Assembly (NCBI RefSeq): GCF_026676115.1
Contig: NZ_JAPONB010000003.1
Coordinates: 1 to 64,000, forward strand
Direction of reading: 5' to 3'
From: Salinimicrobium sp. TH3
Lineage (GTDB): Bacteria > Bacteroidota > Bacteroidia > Flavobacteriales > Flavobacteriaceae
Length of the DNA stretch: 64,000 bases
The notes below the pieces were generated by a model. The model worked only from the letters and a program-made list of their open reading frames with translations. It was not told where the DNA came from and did no database searches. Below are positions 34,491-43,082 of this stretch, piece after piece (the stretch's first letter is position 1; each line of letters begins with the position of its first letter). The position numbers were made by a program, and so were the translations under genes.

Positions 34491-36020
34491 ATGAAGATCC
34501 TTACCGCCAAACAGATAAAAAAGGCCGATAAGCTCACCATTGAAAAGCAGGGGATATCCTCCACCGAACTCATGGAAAGAGCTGCCAGCCTGGTTTTTGA
34601 GGAGATCCACAGGCGATTGGAGGGAGCTCCTATTCCTGTAAAGATCTTTTGCGGAATAGGTAATAATGGAGGGGACGGCCTGGTAGTTGGCCGGCAATTG
34701 ATAGAAGCAGGTTACGATGTTACCATATATATAGTAAACTACAGCGACCAACGTTCCCAAGACTTTTTGCTGAATTATGACCGGGTAAAGAACCATAGTA
34801 AAGAATGGCCCATACTTCTAAAATCTGAAGAAGATTTCCCCGAAATAAAATATGGGGACTTTGTTGTGGATGCCATCTTTGGAGTAGGATTAAACCGTCC
34901 ACTGCCCGATTGGGTTGCTTCGCTGGTAAGGCACATTAACGGTTCAGGTGCTTTTGTTCTGGCTATTGATATGCCGTCGGGACTTATGGCCGATGCCGCG
35001 GTTGAAGACGAGGAGTCGATCATTCGGGCCAGCTATACCATTACCTTTCAGGTGCCAAAAATGGCATTTTACATGCCCAGTACTGCGCCTTTTGTGGGGG
35101 ACCTTCAAATTCTGGATATTGGCCTGGACACCGACTTTCTTCAGAATGCCCCGGCTGCAGCCCAGTTAATTTCAAAACCTGAAGCCAAAGCACTTTACAC
35201 TCCCCGTAAAAGGTTTTCCCATAAGGGCACTTACGGCCATGCACTCATTATTGGAGGGAGCTACGGGAAAATAGGCAGCGTTTGTCTTTCTGCAACTGCC
35301 GCAATGCGGGCGGGTGCTGGGTTGGTGACTATTTTTGCACCTAAATGCGGGTATGAAATACTCCAAACATCACTTCCTGAAGCTATGGTTTTAACCGACT
35401 CTCATAGTGAGATACTTACAAACCTGAAATTTGATCTTGAGCCAGATGTGATAGGATTTGGAATAGGAGTAGGGACTAATGAAGAAACAGTAAAGGCTTT
35501 TGAACAATTGCTGAAAAATTACAGGAAACCCATGGTCATAGACGCCGATGGGCTAAACATACTTTCGAAAAATAATAATTTACTTGATCATTTACCCGAA
35601 GGAAGTTTGTTGACTCCTCATCCCAAAGAACTGGAGAGATTAATTGGTTCCTGGAAAGATGATTTTGAAAAACTTGAGAAGGTAAAATCCTTTGCCACCA
35701 AATATAAGGTCGTGGTGGTTATAAAAGGCACTTTCACATTTACTGTAGCCCCAAATGATTTTTTTATCAACACAACCGGAAATCCCGGGATGGCCACGGC
35801 AGGTAGCGGGGATGTTCTAACGGGTATACTTACCGCCCTAATAGGCCAGGGTTATGAGCCTTTACGCGCAGCAGTCCTGGGAGTTTACCTGCATGGGAAG
35901 TCGGGCGATCTTGCAGCCGAAAAACTTAGCTATGAGGGAGTAATAGCTGGAGATATTGCTAAAAATACAGGAGCGGCCATTTTTGATCTTTTTGAAAACA
36001 AACAAACTAACAATTCCTAA
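34491..36020 (+). CDS. nnr: Bifunctional NAD(P)H-hydrate epimerase/dehydratase
   Basis: This 509-residue protein repairs hydrated NAD(P)H. The N-terminal epimerase (YjeF_N, about 1-215) has CGIGNNGGDGLVVGRQL. The C-terminal ADP-dependent dehydratase (ribokinase-like, about 225-500) has SHKGTYGHALIIGGSYGKIG, VIDADGLN, LTPHPKELERL and the TAGSGDVLTGI nucleotide-site motif. The stop overlaps the hutH start (TAATG), so the two are translationally coupled. Confidence 0.95.
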   Translation: MKILTAKQIKKADKLTIEKQGISSTELMERAASLVFEEIHRRLEGAPIPVKIFCGIGNNGGDGLVVGRQLIEAGYDVTIYIVNYSDQRSQDFLLNYDRVKNHSKEWPILLKSEEDFPEIKYGDFVVDAIFGVGLNRPLPDWVASLVRHINGSGAFVLAIDMPSGLMADAAVEDEESIIRASYTITFQVPKMAFYMPSTAPFVGDLQILDIGLDTDFLQNAPAAAQLISKPEAKALYTPRKRFSHKGTYGHALIIGGSYGKIGSVCLSATAAMRAGAGLVTIFAPKCGYEILQTSLPEAMVLTDSHSEILTNLKFDLEPDVIGFGIGVGTNEETVKAFEQLLKNYRKPMVIDADGLNILSKNNNLLDHLPEGSLLTPHPKELERLIGSWKDDFEKLEKVKSFATKYKVVVVIKGTFTFTVAPNDFFINTTGNPGMATAGSGDVLTGILTALIGQGYEPLRAAVLGVYLHGKSGDLAAEKLSYEGVIAGDIAKNTGAAIFDLFENKQTNNS

Positions 36021-37525
36021 TGAGAGATTGTCATTATATAAGTTCTTCTGTTCTTGATATTGAAGAAATAAGAGAGATACTGGAAAAGAAAAAAAATCTT
36101 GCTTTAAGTGAGGAGGCTGTTTATCACATCGAGAAGGCGAGAATGTATCTCGACAATAAGATGAAGGAGAATAAAACTCCGATATATGGAATAAATACAG
36201 GCTTTGGATCTTTGTGTAATGTGAAGATATCTTCTGAAAATCTTACTAAACTTCAGGAGAACCTGGTAATGTCTCACGCCTGCGGAACAGGGGAAAAAGT
36301 CTCAAAACCTATCATAAGATTGATGCTTCTTCTTAAAGTTCAGTCATTGAATTATGGACATTCGGGGGTGTCACTTGAAACAGTTAACAGATTAATAGAT
36401 TTTTTTAATGAAGATGTGTTGCCGGTCGTATACTCCCAGGGTTCGTTGGGAGCTTCGGGCGATTTGGCTCCGCTAGCGCATTTGTCGCTGCCTTTAATTG
36501 GAAAAGGAGAAGTATATCTTGACGGAAAAATAATTCCTTCAGAAGAAATGCTGAAGAAATTCGGTTGGGAACCTATCACGCTTCAATCAAAAGAAGGGCT
36601 GGCCCTGCTTAACGGGACCCAGTTCATGAGTGCTCATGGAGTTTATGCGCTTCTTAAAGCTAATAGGCTTTCAATGTGGGCCGATGTTATTGGGGCTCTG
36701 TCTGTGGATGCTTTTGATTGTAATATTTCTCCCTTTAATGAGCTGGTACATCTTGTAAGACCACACAGGGGGCAGATAAAAACAGCCGAAAGAATAAGGA
36801 AGATCCTGGCCGGTAGTGAGATTGCGGAGCAGGTAAAACAGAATGTGCAGGATCCATATTCTTTTAGGTGTATTCCACAGGTGCATGGTGCGAGTAAGGA
36901 TACTCTTGATTTCGTTTATAAAAGTTTTAAAACAGAGATCAATTCGGTCACCGATAATCCGAACATTTTTGTCGATGCCGATAAGATCATTTCCGGAGGG
37001 AATTTTCACGGGCAACCAATTGCCCTGCCTCTCGATTACCTGGCCATTGCCATGGCAGAGCTGGGGAATATTTCAGAAAGAAGAATTTATCAACTGGTTT
37101 CGGGCTTGAGAGGGCCTGCATTCCTGGTGGATACTCCCGGCCTCAACAGCGGATTCATGATTCCGCAGTATACTGCTGCCAGTATTGTTAGCCAGAACAA
37201 ACAACTTTGCAGCCCTGCAAGTATTGATTCTATTGTGTCTTCGAACGGGCAGGAAGACCACGTAAGTATGGGGGCTAACGCGGCAACAAAAGTTGTGAAG
37301 GTAATTGATAATGTTGCGACGGTACTGGCGATAGAACTTTATAATGCATCCCAGGCGCTTTCCTATAGAGGAAAAAATAAAACTTCTCCTGTACTGCAAA
37401 AACTTATAGATGATTTCCGAAAGGAAGTTCCATTAGTGAGGGAGGATGTTGTGATGGCACCTTATATCCAAAAAGCCAGAAAATTTCTAAAAGATTACAA
37501 CCTTACAGAATTTGCAATTGAATAG
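36020..37525 (+). CDS. hutH: Histidine ammonia-lyase
   Basis: This 501-residue enzyme belongs to the MIO-dependent aromatic amino acid lyases. The GSLGASGDLAPLAHLSLPL motif (about 140-158) supplies the Ala-Ser-Gly that cyclises to MIO. YGINTGFGSL near residue 55 contains the catalytic Tyr. The MSHACG segment has the His found in histidine rather than tyrosine lyases. It would deaminate histidine to urocanate. No hutU, hutI or hutG is nearby. Its last 31 bp overlap the convergent SpoIIAA-like gene. Confidence 0.92.
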   Translation: MRDCHYISSSVLDIEEIREILEKKKNLALSEEAVYHIEKARMYLDNKMKENKTPIYGINTGFGSLCNVKISSENLTKLQENLVMSHACGTGEKVSKPIIRLMLLLKVQSLNYGHSGVSLETVNRLIDFFNEDVLPVVYSQGSLGASGDLAPLAHLSLPLIGKGEVYLDGKIIPSEEMLKKFGWEPITLQSKEGLALLNGTQFMSAHGVYALLKANRLSMWADVIGALSVDAFDCNISPFNELVHLVRPHRGQIKTAERIRKILAGSEIAEQVKQNVQDPYSFRCIPQVHGASKDTLDFVYKSFKTEINSVTDNPNIFVDADKIISGGNFHGQPIALPLDYLAIAMAELGNISERRIYQLVSGLRGPAFLVDTPGLNSGFMIPQYTAASIVSQNKQLCSPASIDSIVSSNGQEDHVSMGANAATKVVKVIDNVATVLAIELYNASQALSYRGKNKTSPVLQKLIDDFRKEVPLVREDVVMAPYIQKARKFLKDYNLTEFAIE

Positions 37526-37896
37526 GAATTAATCAATTCAAACATCCAGGCTGTGGCTTCTTCCAGTGAGCTAAATATCTTAAAGCAGTTCTTGTTTGCG
37601 TAAAACTGCTGTTCAAGAAGTGCAGTTTCACGGGTCACTGGATCTTTGGAAACGACGGCTATTGCTTTTAATTGAGGGTTTTCTGCAGATTCTCTATATA
37701 CCATGGGATTTACGGCGTAAGAGTTTATCCTGTGGGAGATGTATCCAAAAAAGTCATTATTAAAACTATCACGACCAATTTGCAATATTTTCCTGTTTGT
37801 CTCCACATCCAGTAGAGCCCCTTCATTCATTTCATTTATAAGTATCCTGTCATGAACCCAGATCACTCCGCAGTTGAGTTCAACTTTTTTTATCAT
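37495..37896 (-). CDS. SpoIIAA-like (STAS/SEC14-like) protein, paralogue 2
   Basis: This 133-residue protein is the paralogue of the 10071-10469 product, sharing a WVHDRILINEMNEG-type start, YISHRINSYAVNPMVY and IFSSLEEATAW near the end. No catalytic residues stand out and the function is unknown. It is monocistronic and converges with hutH with a 31-bp overlap. The two copies sit 27 kb apart in different contexts. Confidence 0.72.
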   Translation of the reverse strand: MIKKVELNCGVIWVHDRILINEMNEGALLDVETNRKILQIGRDSFNNDFFGYISHRINSYAVNPMVYRESAENPQLKAIAVVSKDPVTRETALLEQQFYANKNCFKIFSSLEEATAWMFELINSYSIANSVRL

Positions 37897-37974
37897 TAGG
37901 CGTAGGGAATAAGGATGTGAAAATAGGATTTTTTACCGAAATATGAGGATACTGAAAACAGGATTTTATAAAAT

Positions 37975-38015
37975 AAAATAGGGTCTTAAAATTTAAGTTT
38001 TAAGACCCTATTTTT
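37975..38015. terminator. Bidirectional terminator next to fumC
   Basis: TAGGGTCTTAAAA (37979-37991) and TTTTAAGACCCTA (37998-38010) form a 13-bp stem with T-rich sequence on either strand. It lies 15-20 bp after the fumC stop on the minus strand. Confidence 0.8.
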
Positions 38016-38029
38016 GATATAGTTACAAT

Positions 38030-39427
38030 TTATTTTAAGGAACCGACCATATCCTGAGGTTTCACCCATTCATCAAATTCGTCGGCAGAGACATATCCTA
38101 AATTTACTGCCTCCTCTTTTAATGTAGTGCCGTTTTGATGCGCAGTATTTGCGATTTCGGCTGCTTTGTAATACCCTATTTTTGTGTTAAGGGCAGTTAC
38201 CAGCATGAGGGAATTGTTAAGGAGCTCCTGTATTCTTGGCTTGTTAGGTTCAATTCCTGCAGCACAATGTTCGTCAAAAGATGCACAGGCATCTCCCAGA
38301 AGTTGTGCACTTTGAAGAATATTCGCTGCCATTACGGGTTTAAATACATTGAGTTCAAACTGTCCCTGCATACCTCCAACATTAATGGTAACATCGTTTC
38401 CTATCACCTGGGCGCAAACCATGGTTAAGGCTTCTACCTGCGTAGGGTTTACTTTACCGGGCATAATCGAGGATCCTGGTTCATTAGCAGGAATAAGGAT
38501 TTCCCCAATACCACTTCTAGGACCAGATGCCAGCATACGAACATCATTGGCGATTTTATTAAGGGAAACTGCAAGTGTTTTCAAAGCGCCGCTGGTCTCC
38601 ACAAAAGCGTCATGTGCAGCAAGAGCCTCGAACTTATTTGGTGCAGAAATAAATGGGAGCTCTGTGAACTTTGCAATGAATTCTGCAACACGTTTAGAAT
38701 AACCTTTAGGAGTATTCAAGCCTGTTCCAACGGCTGTTCCTCCCAAAGCCAGTTCCGAAAGGTGGGGCAGAGTGTTTTCAAGAGCATTTAGACCATGGTC
38801 AAGCTGTGATACATAACCGCTGAATTCCTGTCCCAGGGTTAGGGGAGTGGCATCCATGAAATGGGTACGTCCAATTTTAACCACGTCCTTGAATTCTTCC
38901 GATTTCTTCTTTAGAGTATTTCGCAGTTTCTTAACTCCGGGAATTGTTGTTTCTACGATTTTCTTGTAAACCGCTATGTGCATCCCTGTAGGGAAAGTAT
39001 CGTTGGACGATTGGGATTTATTCACATCATCATTGGGAGAAAGTACTTTTTCACCCTCACCAATCCCTTTTCCTGCAATTTGCTGGGCACGATTTGCTAT
39101 GACCTCGTTTAAGTTCATATTACTTTGAGTCCCACTTCCTGTTTGCCATATCACCAAAGGAAATTGATCATCGTGCTTTCCTTCAAGGATCTCATCGCAT
39201 ACCCTTGCGATGTAATCTCTTTTGTCTACAGTAAGAGCGCCAAGCTCACAGTTGGTAAAAGCTGCCGCTTTTTTGAGGTAGGCAAAGCCATAAATGATCT
39301 CCAGAGGCATAGAACCGGGAGCACCAATTTTGAAGTTGTTCCGGGAGCGTTCTGTTTGCGCTCCCCAAAGTTTATCTGAAGGAACTTTCACTTCCCCCAT
39401 GGTATCTTTTTCTATTCTGTATTCCAT
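38030..39427 (-). CDS. fumC: Class II fumarate hydratase
   Basis: This 465-residue enzyme interconverts fumarate and malate in the TCA cycle. It has [12 protein letters not shown] near residue 22, the substrate-site [10 protein letters not shown] (about 100) and the class II signature [13 protein letters not shown] (about 318). Length fits the family. It has its own promoter box and a strong terminator, so it is monocistronic. Confidence 0.97.
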   Translation of the reverse strand: MEYRIEKDTMGEVKVPSDKLWGAQTERSRNNFKIGAPGSMPLEIIYGFAYLKKAAAFTNCELGALTVDKRDYIARVCDEILEGKHDDQFPLVIWQTGSGTQSNMNLNEVIANRAQQIAGKGIGEGEKVLSPNDDVNKSQSSNDTFPTGMHIAVYKKIVETTIPGVKKLRNTLKKKSEEFKDVVKIGRTHFMDATPLTLGQEFSGYVSQLDHGLNALENTLPHLSELALGGTAVGTGLNTPKGYSKRVAEFIAKFTELPFISAPNKFEALAAHDAFVETSGALKTLAVSLNKIANDVRMLASGPRSGIGEILIPANEPGSSIMPGKVNPTQVEALTMVCAQVIGNDVTINVGGMQGQFELNVFKPVMAANILQSAQLLGDACASFDEHCAAGIEPNKPRIQELLNNSLMLVTALNTKIGYYKAAEIANTAHQNGTTLKEEAVNLGYVSADEFDEWVKPQDMVGSLK

Positions 39428-39446
39428 GATTGTATTAGGTTTGTTA

Positions 39447-39454
39447 CAAATTTA
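39447..39454 (-). promoter_or_regulatory. -7 box for fumC
   Basis: TAAATTTG on the minus strand, 19 bp before the fumC ATG. Confidence 0.5.
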
Positions 39455-39565
39455 CATTTTCGCCAAAATTTAAGCACTTTAAAAAGAACAAAATTAGAGG
39501 GCACAAGAGAAAAAAATCCCACAAAATCTCTGAAGCTCAGTGAACAAAAAATAAAATAAAAACTT

Positions 39566-39596
39566 TTGTGATTACCTCCCAGAGTTTCTATCTTTG
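39566..39596 (+). promoter_or_regulatory. Near-ideal promoter of the 57-aa membrane protein gene
   Basis: TTG (39566-39568), a 20-bp spacer and TATCTTTG (39589-39596) form one of the best -33/-7 matches in the window. The ATG follows after 25 bp. Confidence 0.75.
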
Positions 39597-39621
39597 GCAA
39601 AGATTCAATAAAATAGCAAAC

Positions 39622-39795
39622 ATGTTTGAATTTGATCAATATCTGGGCTTTTTAGCTTTTCTTATTATACTGCTCATCGGGTTTTGGGTAATGTTGTTCT
39701 TAACAGCCATAATTCCTTATTGGATTGGAGGAGCAGTTAAAGAAATGCTCGATGAAAGAAAAGAAAAGAAACGCCTGGAAAGAGAAAAAGCTTAA
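39622..39795 (+). CDS. 57-aa single-pass membrane protein
   Basis: ATG at 39622 gives 57 residues: a short acidic N-terminus (MFEFDQY), a long hydrophobic stretch (about 8-36, FLAFLIILLIGFWVMLFLTA) and a highly charged tail (EMLDERKEKKRLEREKA). It has an excellent promoter and a matching terminator, so it is a free-standing small gene. I recognise no family. The upstream in-frame start (39568) lies within the promoter and is rejected. Confidence 0.75.
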   Translation: MFEFDQYLGFLAFLIILLIGFWVMLFLTAIIPYWIGGAVKEMLDERKEKKRLEREKA

Positions 39796-39819
39796 AAAGG
39801 ACTTCATGTCCTTTTTTTT
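39794..39819 (+). terminator. Terminator of the small membrane protein gene
   Basis: AAAAAGGAC, TTCAT loop and GTCCTTTTTTTT; it starts at the stop codon of the 57-aa gene. Confidence 0.85.
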
Positions 39820-39844
39820 GTGGCATCCCCCAATTCATATAATG

Positions 39845-39899
39845 TATATATAAAACTACAAAAGCCGTCATTTCGACGGCTTTTGTAGTTTTATATATA
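39845..39899. terminator. 25-bp perfect hairpin, likely bidirectional terminator
   Basis: The left arm (39845-39869) and right arm (39875-39899) are perfectly complementary over 25 bp around an ATTTC loop; the core is AAAGCCGTC/GACGGCTTT. It ends 10 bp before the stop of the minus-strand TonB-dependent receptor and probably terminates that transcript. Confidence 0.8.
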
Positions 39900-39909
39900 T
39901 TCAAGGATC

Positions 39910-42450
39910 CTAAAATTCTCCTTCCCCTCCATTGTCTTCACCATTTCCGGAATCCCGCTCATTACGTCCCTGATCTCTTTTCTGCTGATTAAATCTGTAA
40001 GTAAGGGATAGGGTAACACTGCGCTGCCTCCACTGGAATCGACTATCTCTCGTATAGAAGTCGGTGGTAGAAATGGATTCACGTTTTCTAGAGTTCAACA
40101 AGTCTCTTACGTTAAGTGATAGAGAAAGGGTTTCATTAAAGAACTCTTTGGCCACGGCCATATCTATCGAAAGCAATCCATCTTGAGTTCCCTGGATATC
40201 TTCGGAGGCACCTCTATAGAAAGCATTAGTCTGCCACTGTATTTCGGCCGGTAAGGTAAGTTTAGAACTAAATCGTGCAAACCAGCTGGTGTTCTTAGCA
40301 CTGTAGAAGTCACCTCTGTATTCTCCTTCTGTGTCGAATTGAAAAAAGTTAATACTTCCGTTAAGCCTTAACCAGTCGGTAGGGTTGTAAAGAGCACCGG
40401 CTTCCGCACCAATCCTTGTATTGGTAGCGAAATTAACCGGGATCGTTCTTATAATTAGGATTCCATCTTCTTCAGTGAATTCTCCCGTAGATTCCTCAAT
40501 TCGCTGGAAGGAATTGGTTTCCCGCTGGTAATAGACAGAGGAAGTAAGCGTTAGTTTTTCATCCCATCTCTTCAGATAACCTACATCGAAAGCATTTGAA
40601 AAAGCCGGTTCAAGATTTGGATTTCCCTGGAAAATATTAATTCTGCTTGATCTCGAAGGGAATGGGTTCATATACCAACCACGCGGCCTGTTGATCCTTC
40701 TGTTGTAACCTATGGTTATATTTTCTCTTTCATCAATTTCATAAATTATATTCACAGTTGGAAAGAGTCCGAGATAATTGTTGTCAAAATCTGTATCAAT
40801 CGGGATACCATAAGCATCCTGTAGTTCAGCTTCAGTTAATTCTGACTCAATTTTACCTTTTAGCTGAGTATTTTCCAGCCTTAGTCCCAGGAGGAAAGAG
40901 AAATCTCCGATCTTCGTTCCATATTGAGAGTATAAGGAAAGAACATTTTCATTATATGTGAAGTCATTCGAAAGAGTATCATTAATTACGAAATTCCTCG
41001 TCATAGGATCTCCCAGTTCCAAAACGTACTCTGTTAATTCCTCTTCAAAATTCCCACGGAAACCCGCTTCGAATTGAGATTCTTCCCCAATGGGAAGTAC
41101 ATAATCTGCCTGAACCAGGTATTCCTCTTGCGTCTCTTCAGTAACTGCTTCCTCGTCAAAGAAATCTGGCTCATCGGGCAGCTCGTTCAAGAGCAATTCC
41201 TCATTCACAACACTGGTCTGAGTTTCCGCATCGTTTTCATATTGAAGATCTGCCGTGAGTTGATGCCCGCTATTGTTGAATTTATTGATGTAGTTAATCG
41301 AAAATTGATAACTGTTATCTTCTTCCATTTCAGCTTCGACCCGCTCAGTTCTGCGCACCAGGCTTCCCCTGTTGTCGGGATCTGATGTATCAAATCTTCG
41401 GCTCATATTTGTAGTGAGATCTTCATCTTCTCCATACCTCAAAAAAGCTGTGGCAGTAATAGAAGACATATCTGTAATATAATATTCAACTCCAAAGTTA
41501 GTGTTGAAATTCCTGTTTAACCGCTGCATATCCCTGTTCTCAATGAGTCGATATGGATCTGCTTCGTTTCTTGCAAAATAATAAGTGTCGGAAAAAGCAT
41601 TACCGGGAGCATCAAAATATCTGAATCCTGTAGTATTAAAAAAGTTGAATTTATCGGTTCTAAGATTCACATTGGCCGAAAGTCCCAACTGGTCGGGGTG
41701 TCCTGCCTGGGCTGAAACAGATCCATTAAAGCCAAGGGTCTTTTCTTTTTTCAAAATGATATTTAAAATACCTGCCGTACCTTCTGCATCATATCTTGCT
41801 GAAGGGGAGGTAATCACTTCAACCCTTTCAATAGCATCTGCAGGCAGTTGTGAAAGAACATCTGTATTTCCAAACCCGGCCATGGCCGAAGGTTTTCCAT
41901 TAATAAGGATGCGAACATTTTCATTTCCCCTCAGGCTAATGCCGCCTTCGATGTCAACAGAGACAGACGGTACATTGTTAAGTGCATCGGCCACTGTACC
42001 TCCTGCAGTGGTAAGGTCTTTTCCTATATTGTATATTTTTTTATCGAGCCGAATTTCCACCTGGGTTGTTTCTGCTGTTACAATTACTTCTTCCAGTTCT
42101 CCCGCGGCCATTCCCAATACAATCCGGCCCATTTGTATATCTGAATTGATTTCACGGGCCGAAAATTTCTTTGGACTAAAACCTATAAATTCTGCAGTGA
42201 TAACATAATTTCCTTCCGGTACTTCAATAGCAAAATTTCCCTGTGCATCTGTAATCCCTCCCGTGAGTTTATTAGGGTCATTGGTGCTTTGAAAAGATAT
42301 TGTGGCGTATTCGAGGGGAGTTCCCTGCTCATCGGTCACTTTTCCCGAAACCTCGTACTGGGAGTCTTGTGCAAAGGCTGAAAAAGAAAGAAGAAAAAAG
42401 AAGGAAAAAAATAAGGCACTGAAGCGGTGCCGGGTTATGCTCGCAATCAT
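39910..42450 (-). CDS. TonB-dependent receptor-like outer membrane protein
   Basis: This 846-residue protein begins with a signal peptide (SFFFLLSFSAFAQ), followed by a carboxypeptidase-regulatory-like domain (about 32-115: SGKVTDEQGTPLEYATISF). Next is a plug domain (about 140-225: GGTVADALNNVPSV, GISLRGNENVRILINGKPS, IERVEVITSPSARYDAEG). The rest is a beta-barrel of the outer-membrane beta-barrel type, including INRPRGWYMNPFP. A Glu/Asp/Gly-rich tail ends the protein. There is no SusD partner, so a peptide, metal or siderophore substrate is as likely as a glycan. Monocistronic. Confidence 0.92.
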   Translation of the reverse strand: MIASITRHRFSALFFSFFFLLSFSAFAQDSQYEVSGKVTDEQGTPLEYATISFQSTNDPNKLTGGITDAQGNFAIEVPEGNYVITAEFIGFSPKKFSAREINSDIQMGRIVLGMAAGELEEVIVTAETTQVEIRLDKKIYNIGKDLTTAGGTVADALNNVPSVSVDIEGGISLRGNENVRILINGKPSAMAGFGNTDVLSQLPADAIERVEVITSPSARYDAEGTAGILNIILKKEKTLGFNGSVSAQAGHPDQLGLSANVNLRTDKFNFFNTTGFRYFDAPGNAFSDTYYFARNEADPYRLIENRDMQRLNRNFNTNFGVEYYITDMSSITATAFLRYGEDEDLTTNMSRRFDTSDPDNRGSLVRRTERVEAEMEEDNSYQFSINYINKFNNSGHQLTADLQYENDAETQTSVVNEELLLNELPDEPDFFDEEAVTEETQEEYLVQADYVLPIGEESQFEAGFRGNFEEELTEYVLELGDPMTRNFVINDTLSNDFTYNENVLSLYSQYGTKIGDFSFLLGLRLENTQLKGKIESELTEAELQDAYGIPIDTDFDNNYLGLFPTVNIIYEIDERENITIGYNRRINRPRGWYMNPFPSRSSRINIFQGNPNLEPAFSNAFDVGYLKRWDEKLTLTSSVYYQRETNSFQRIEESTGEFTEEDGILIIRTIPVNFATNTRIGAEAGALYNPTDWLRLNGSINFFQFDTEGEYRGDFYSAKNTSWFARFSSKLTLPAEIQWQTNAFYRGASEDIQGTQDGLLSIDMAVAKEFFNETLSLSLNVRDLLNSRKRESISTTDFYTRDSRFQWRQRSVTLSLTYRFNQQKRDQGRNERDSGNGEDNGGEGEF

Positions 42451-42637
42451 ATTTGGTTTTTAATCTTGGACAGCTAAAAATCAAAATGGTTTAATTTTTT
42501 CTCTAAAAAAATAAACATTTTTTATAAGCCGCTGATTAAAAAGCGGTTAAGGTGTAGGTGCTAAAAGAAAAATATAGGTGCCTAAAAATTTAACTTCTGC
42601 AGGAAATTATTTCTTCTGCTCAACCGTAATTTGTTTT

Positions 42638-42982
42638 TTAAGCAATAAGATCTTCAATATTGGAGGCCGGTCGTCCAACTACGGCTTTGGTGTTGGTTTC
42701 TACCACCGGGCGCTGAATAAGTTTAGGATGTTCAGCCATTATCCTTATCAATTCTTTATCGCTGAGGTCCCGGTCCCGATAATTTTCTTTCCAGATCTTT
42801 TCTTCAGTCCGTACAAGTTCAATAGGAGCCATGTTTAATTTCTGAAGAAGATCTGTAATTTCTTTTTCATTAAGTGGTTCCTTCAGGTATTCTCTAATCT
42901 CAAAATCCTTTCCAGATTCCTTCAGGATTTCCAGCCCTTCCCTGGACTTTCTACATCTGGCGTTGTGGTAAATTGTAATCAT
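42638..42982 (-). CDS. arsC: ArsC/Spx family thioredoxin-fold protein
   Basis: This 114-residue protein resembles glutaredoxin-dependent arsenate reductases. The active-site loop is YHNARCRKSREGL with Cys10, and the later segment QRPVVETNTKAVVGRP contains the family Arg residues. No other ars genes are adjacent, so a general oxidoreductase role (as in YffB-like relatives) is possible. Confidence 0.85.
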   Translation of the reverse strand: MITIYHNARCRKSREGLEILKESGKDFEIREYLKEPLNEKEITDLLQKLNMAPIELVRTEEKIWKENYRDRDLSDKELIRIMAEHPKLIQRPVVETNTKAVVGRPASNIEDLIA

Positions 42983-43082
42983 GTTTAATAGATATTAGAT
43001 GTTAGATTTTAGATGTTAGACCTGAGATAGTTGACTTTGTTGTTGGATGAAAGGATTTTTTTATCTCAAATCTCAAATCTTG

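Noticed and set aside
39412-39639. 75-aa minus-strand frame
   Set aside because: It overlaps the fumC start, the 39566-39596 promoter and the small membrane gene; composition is Phe/Ser-rich and not coding-like.
42983-43082. Short direct repeats (TAGATGTTAGATTTTAGATGTTAGA and TCTCAAATCTCAAATCT pieces) as a mobile element
   Set aside because: They are short, low-complexity and partly complementary; more likely a weak terminator or simple-sequence drift near prfB.
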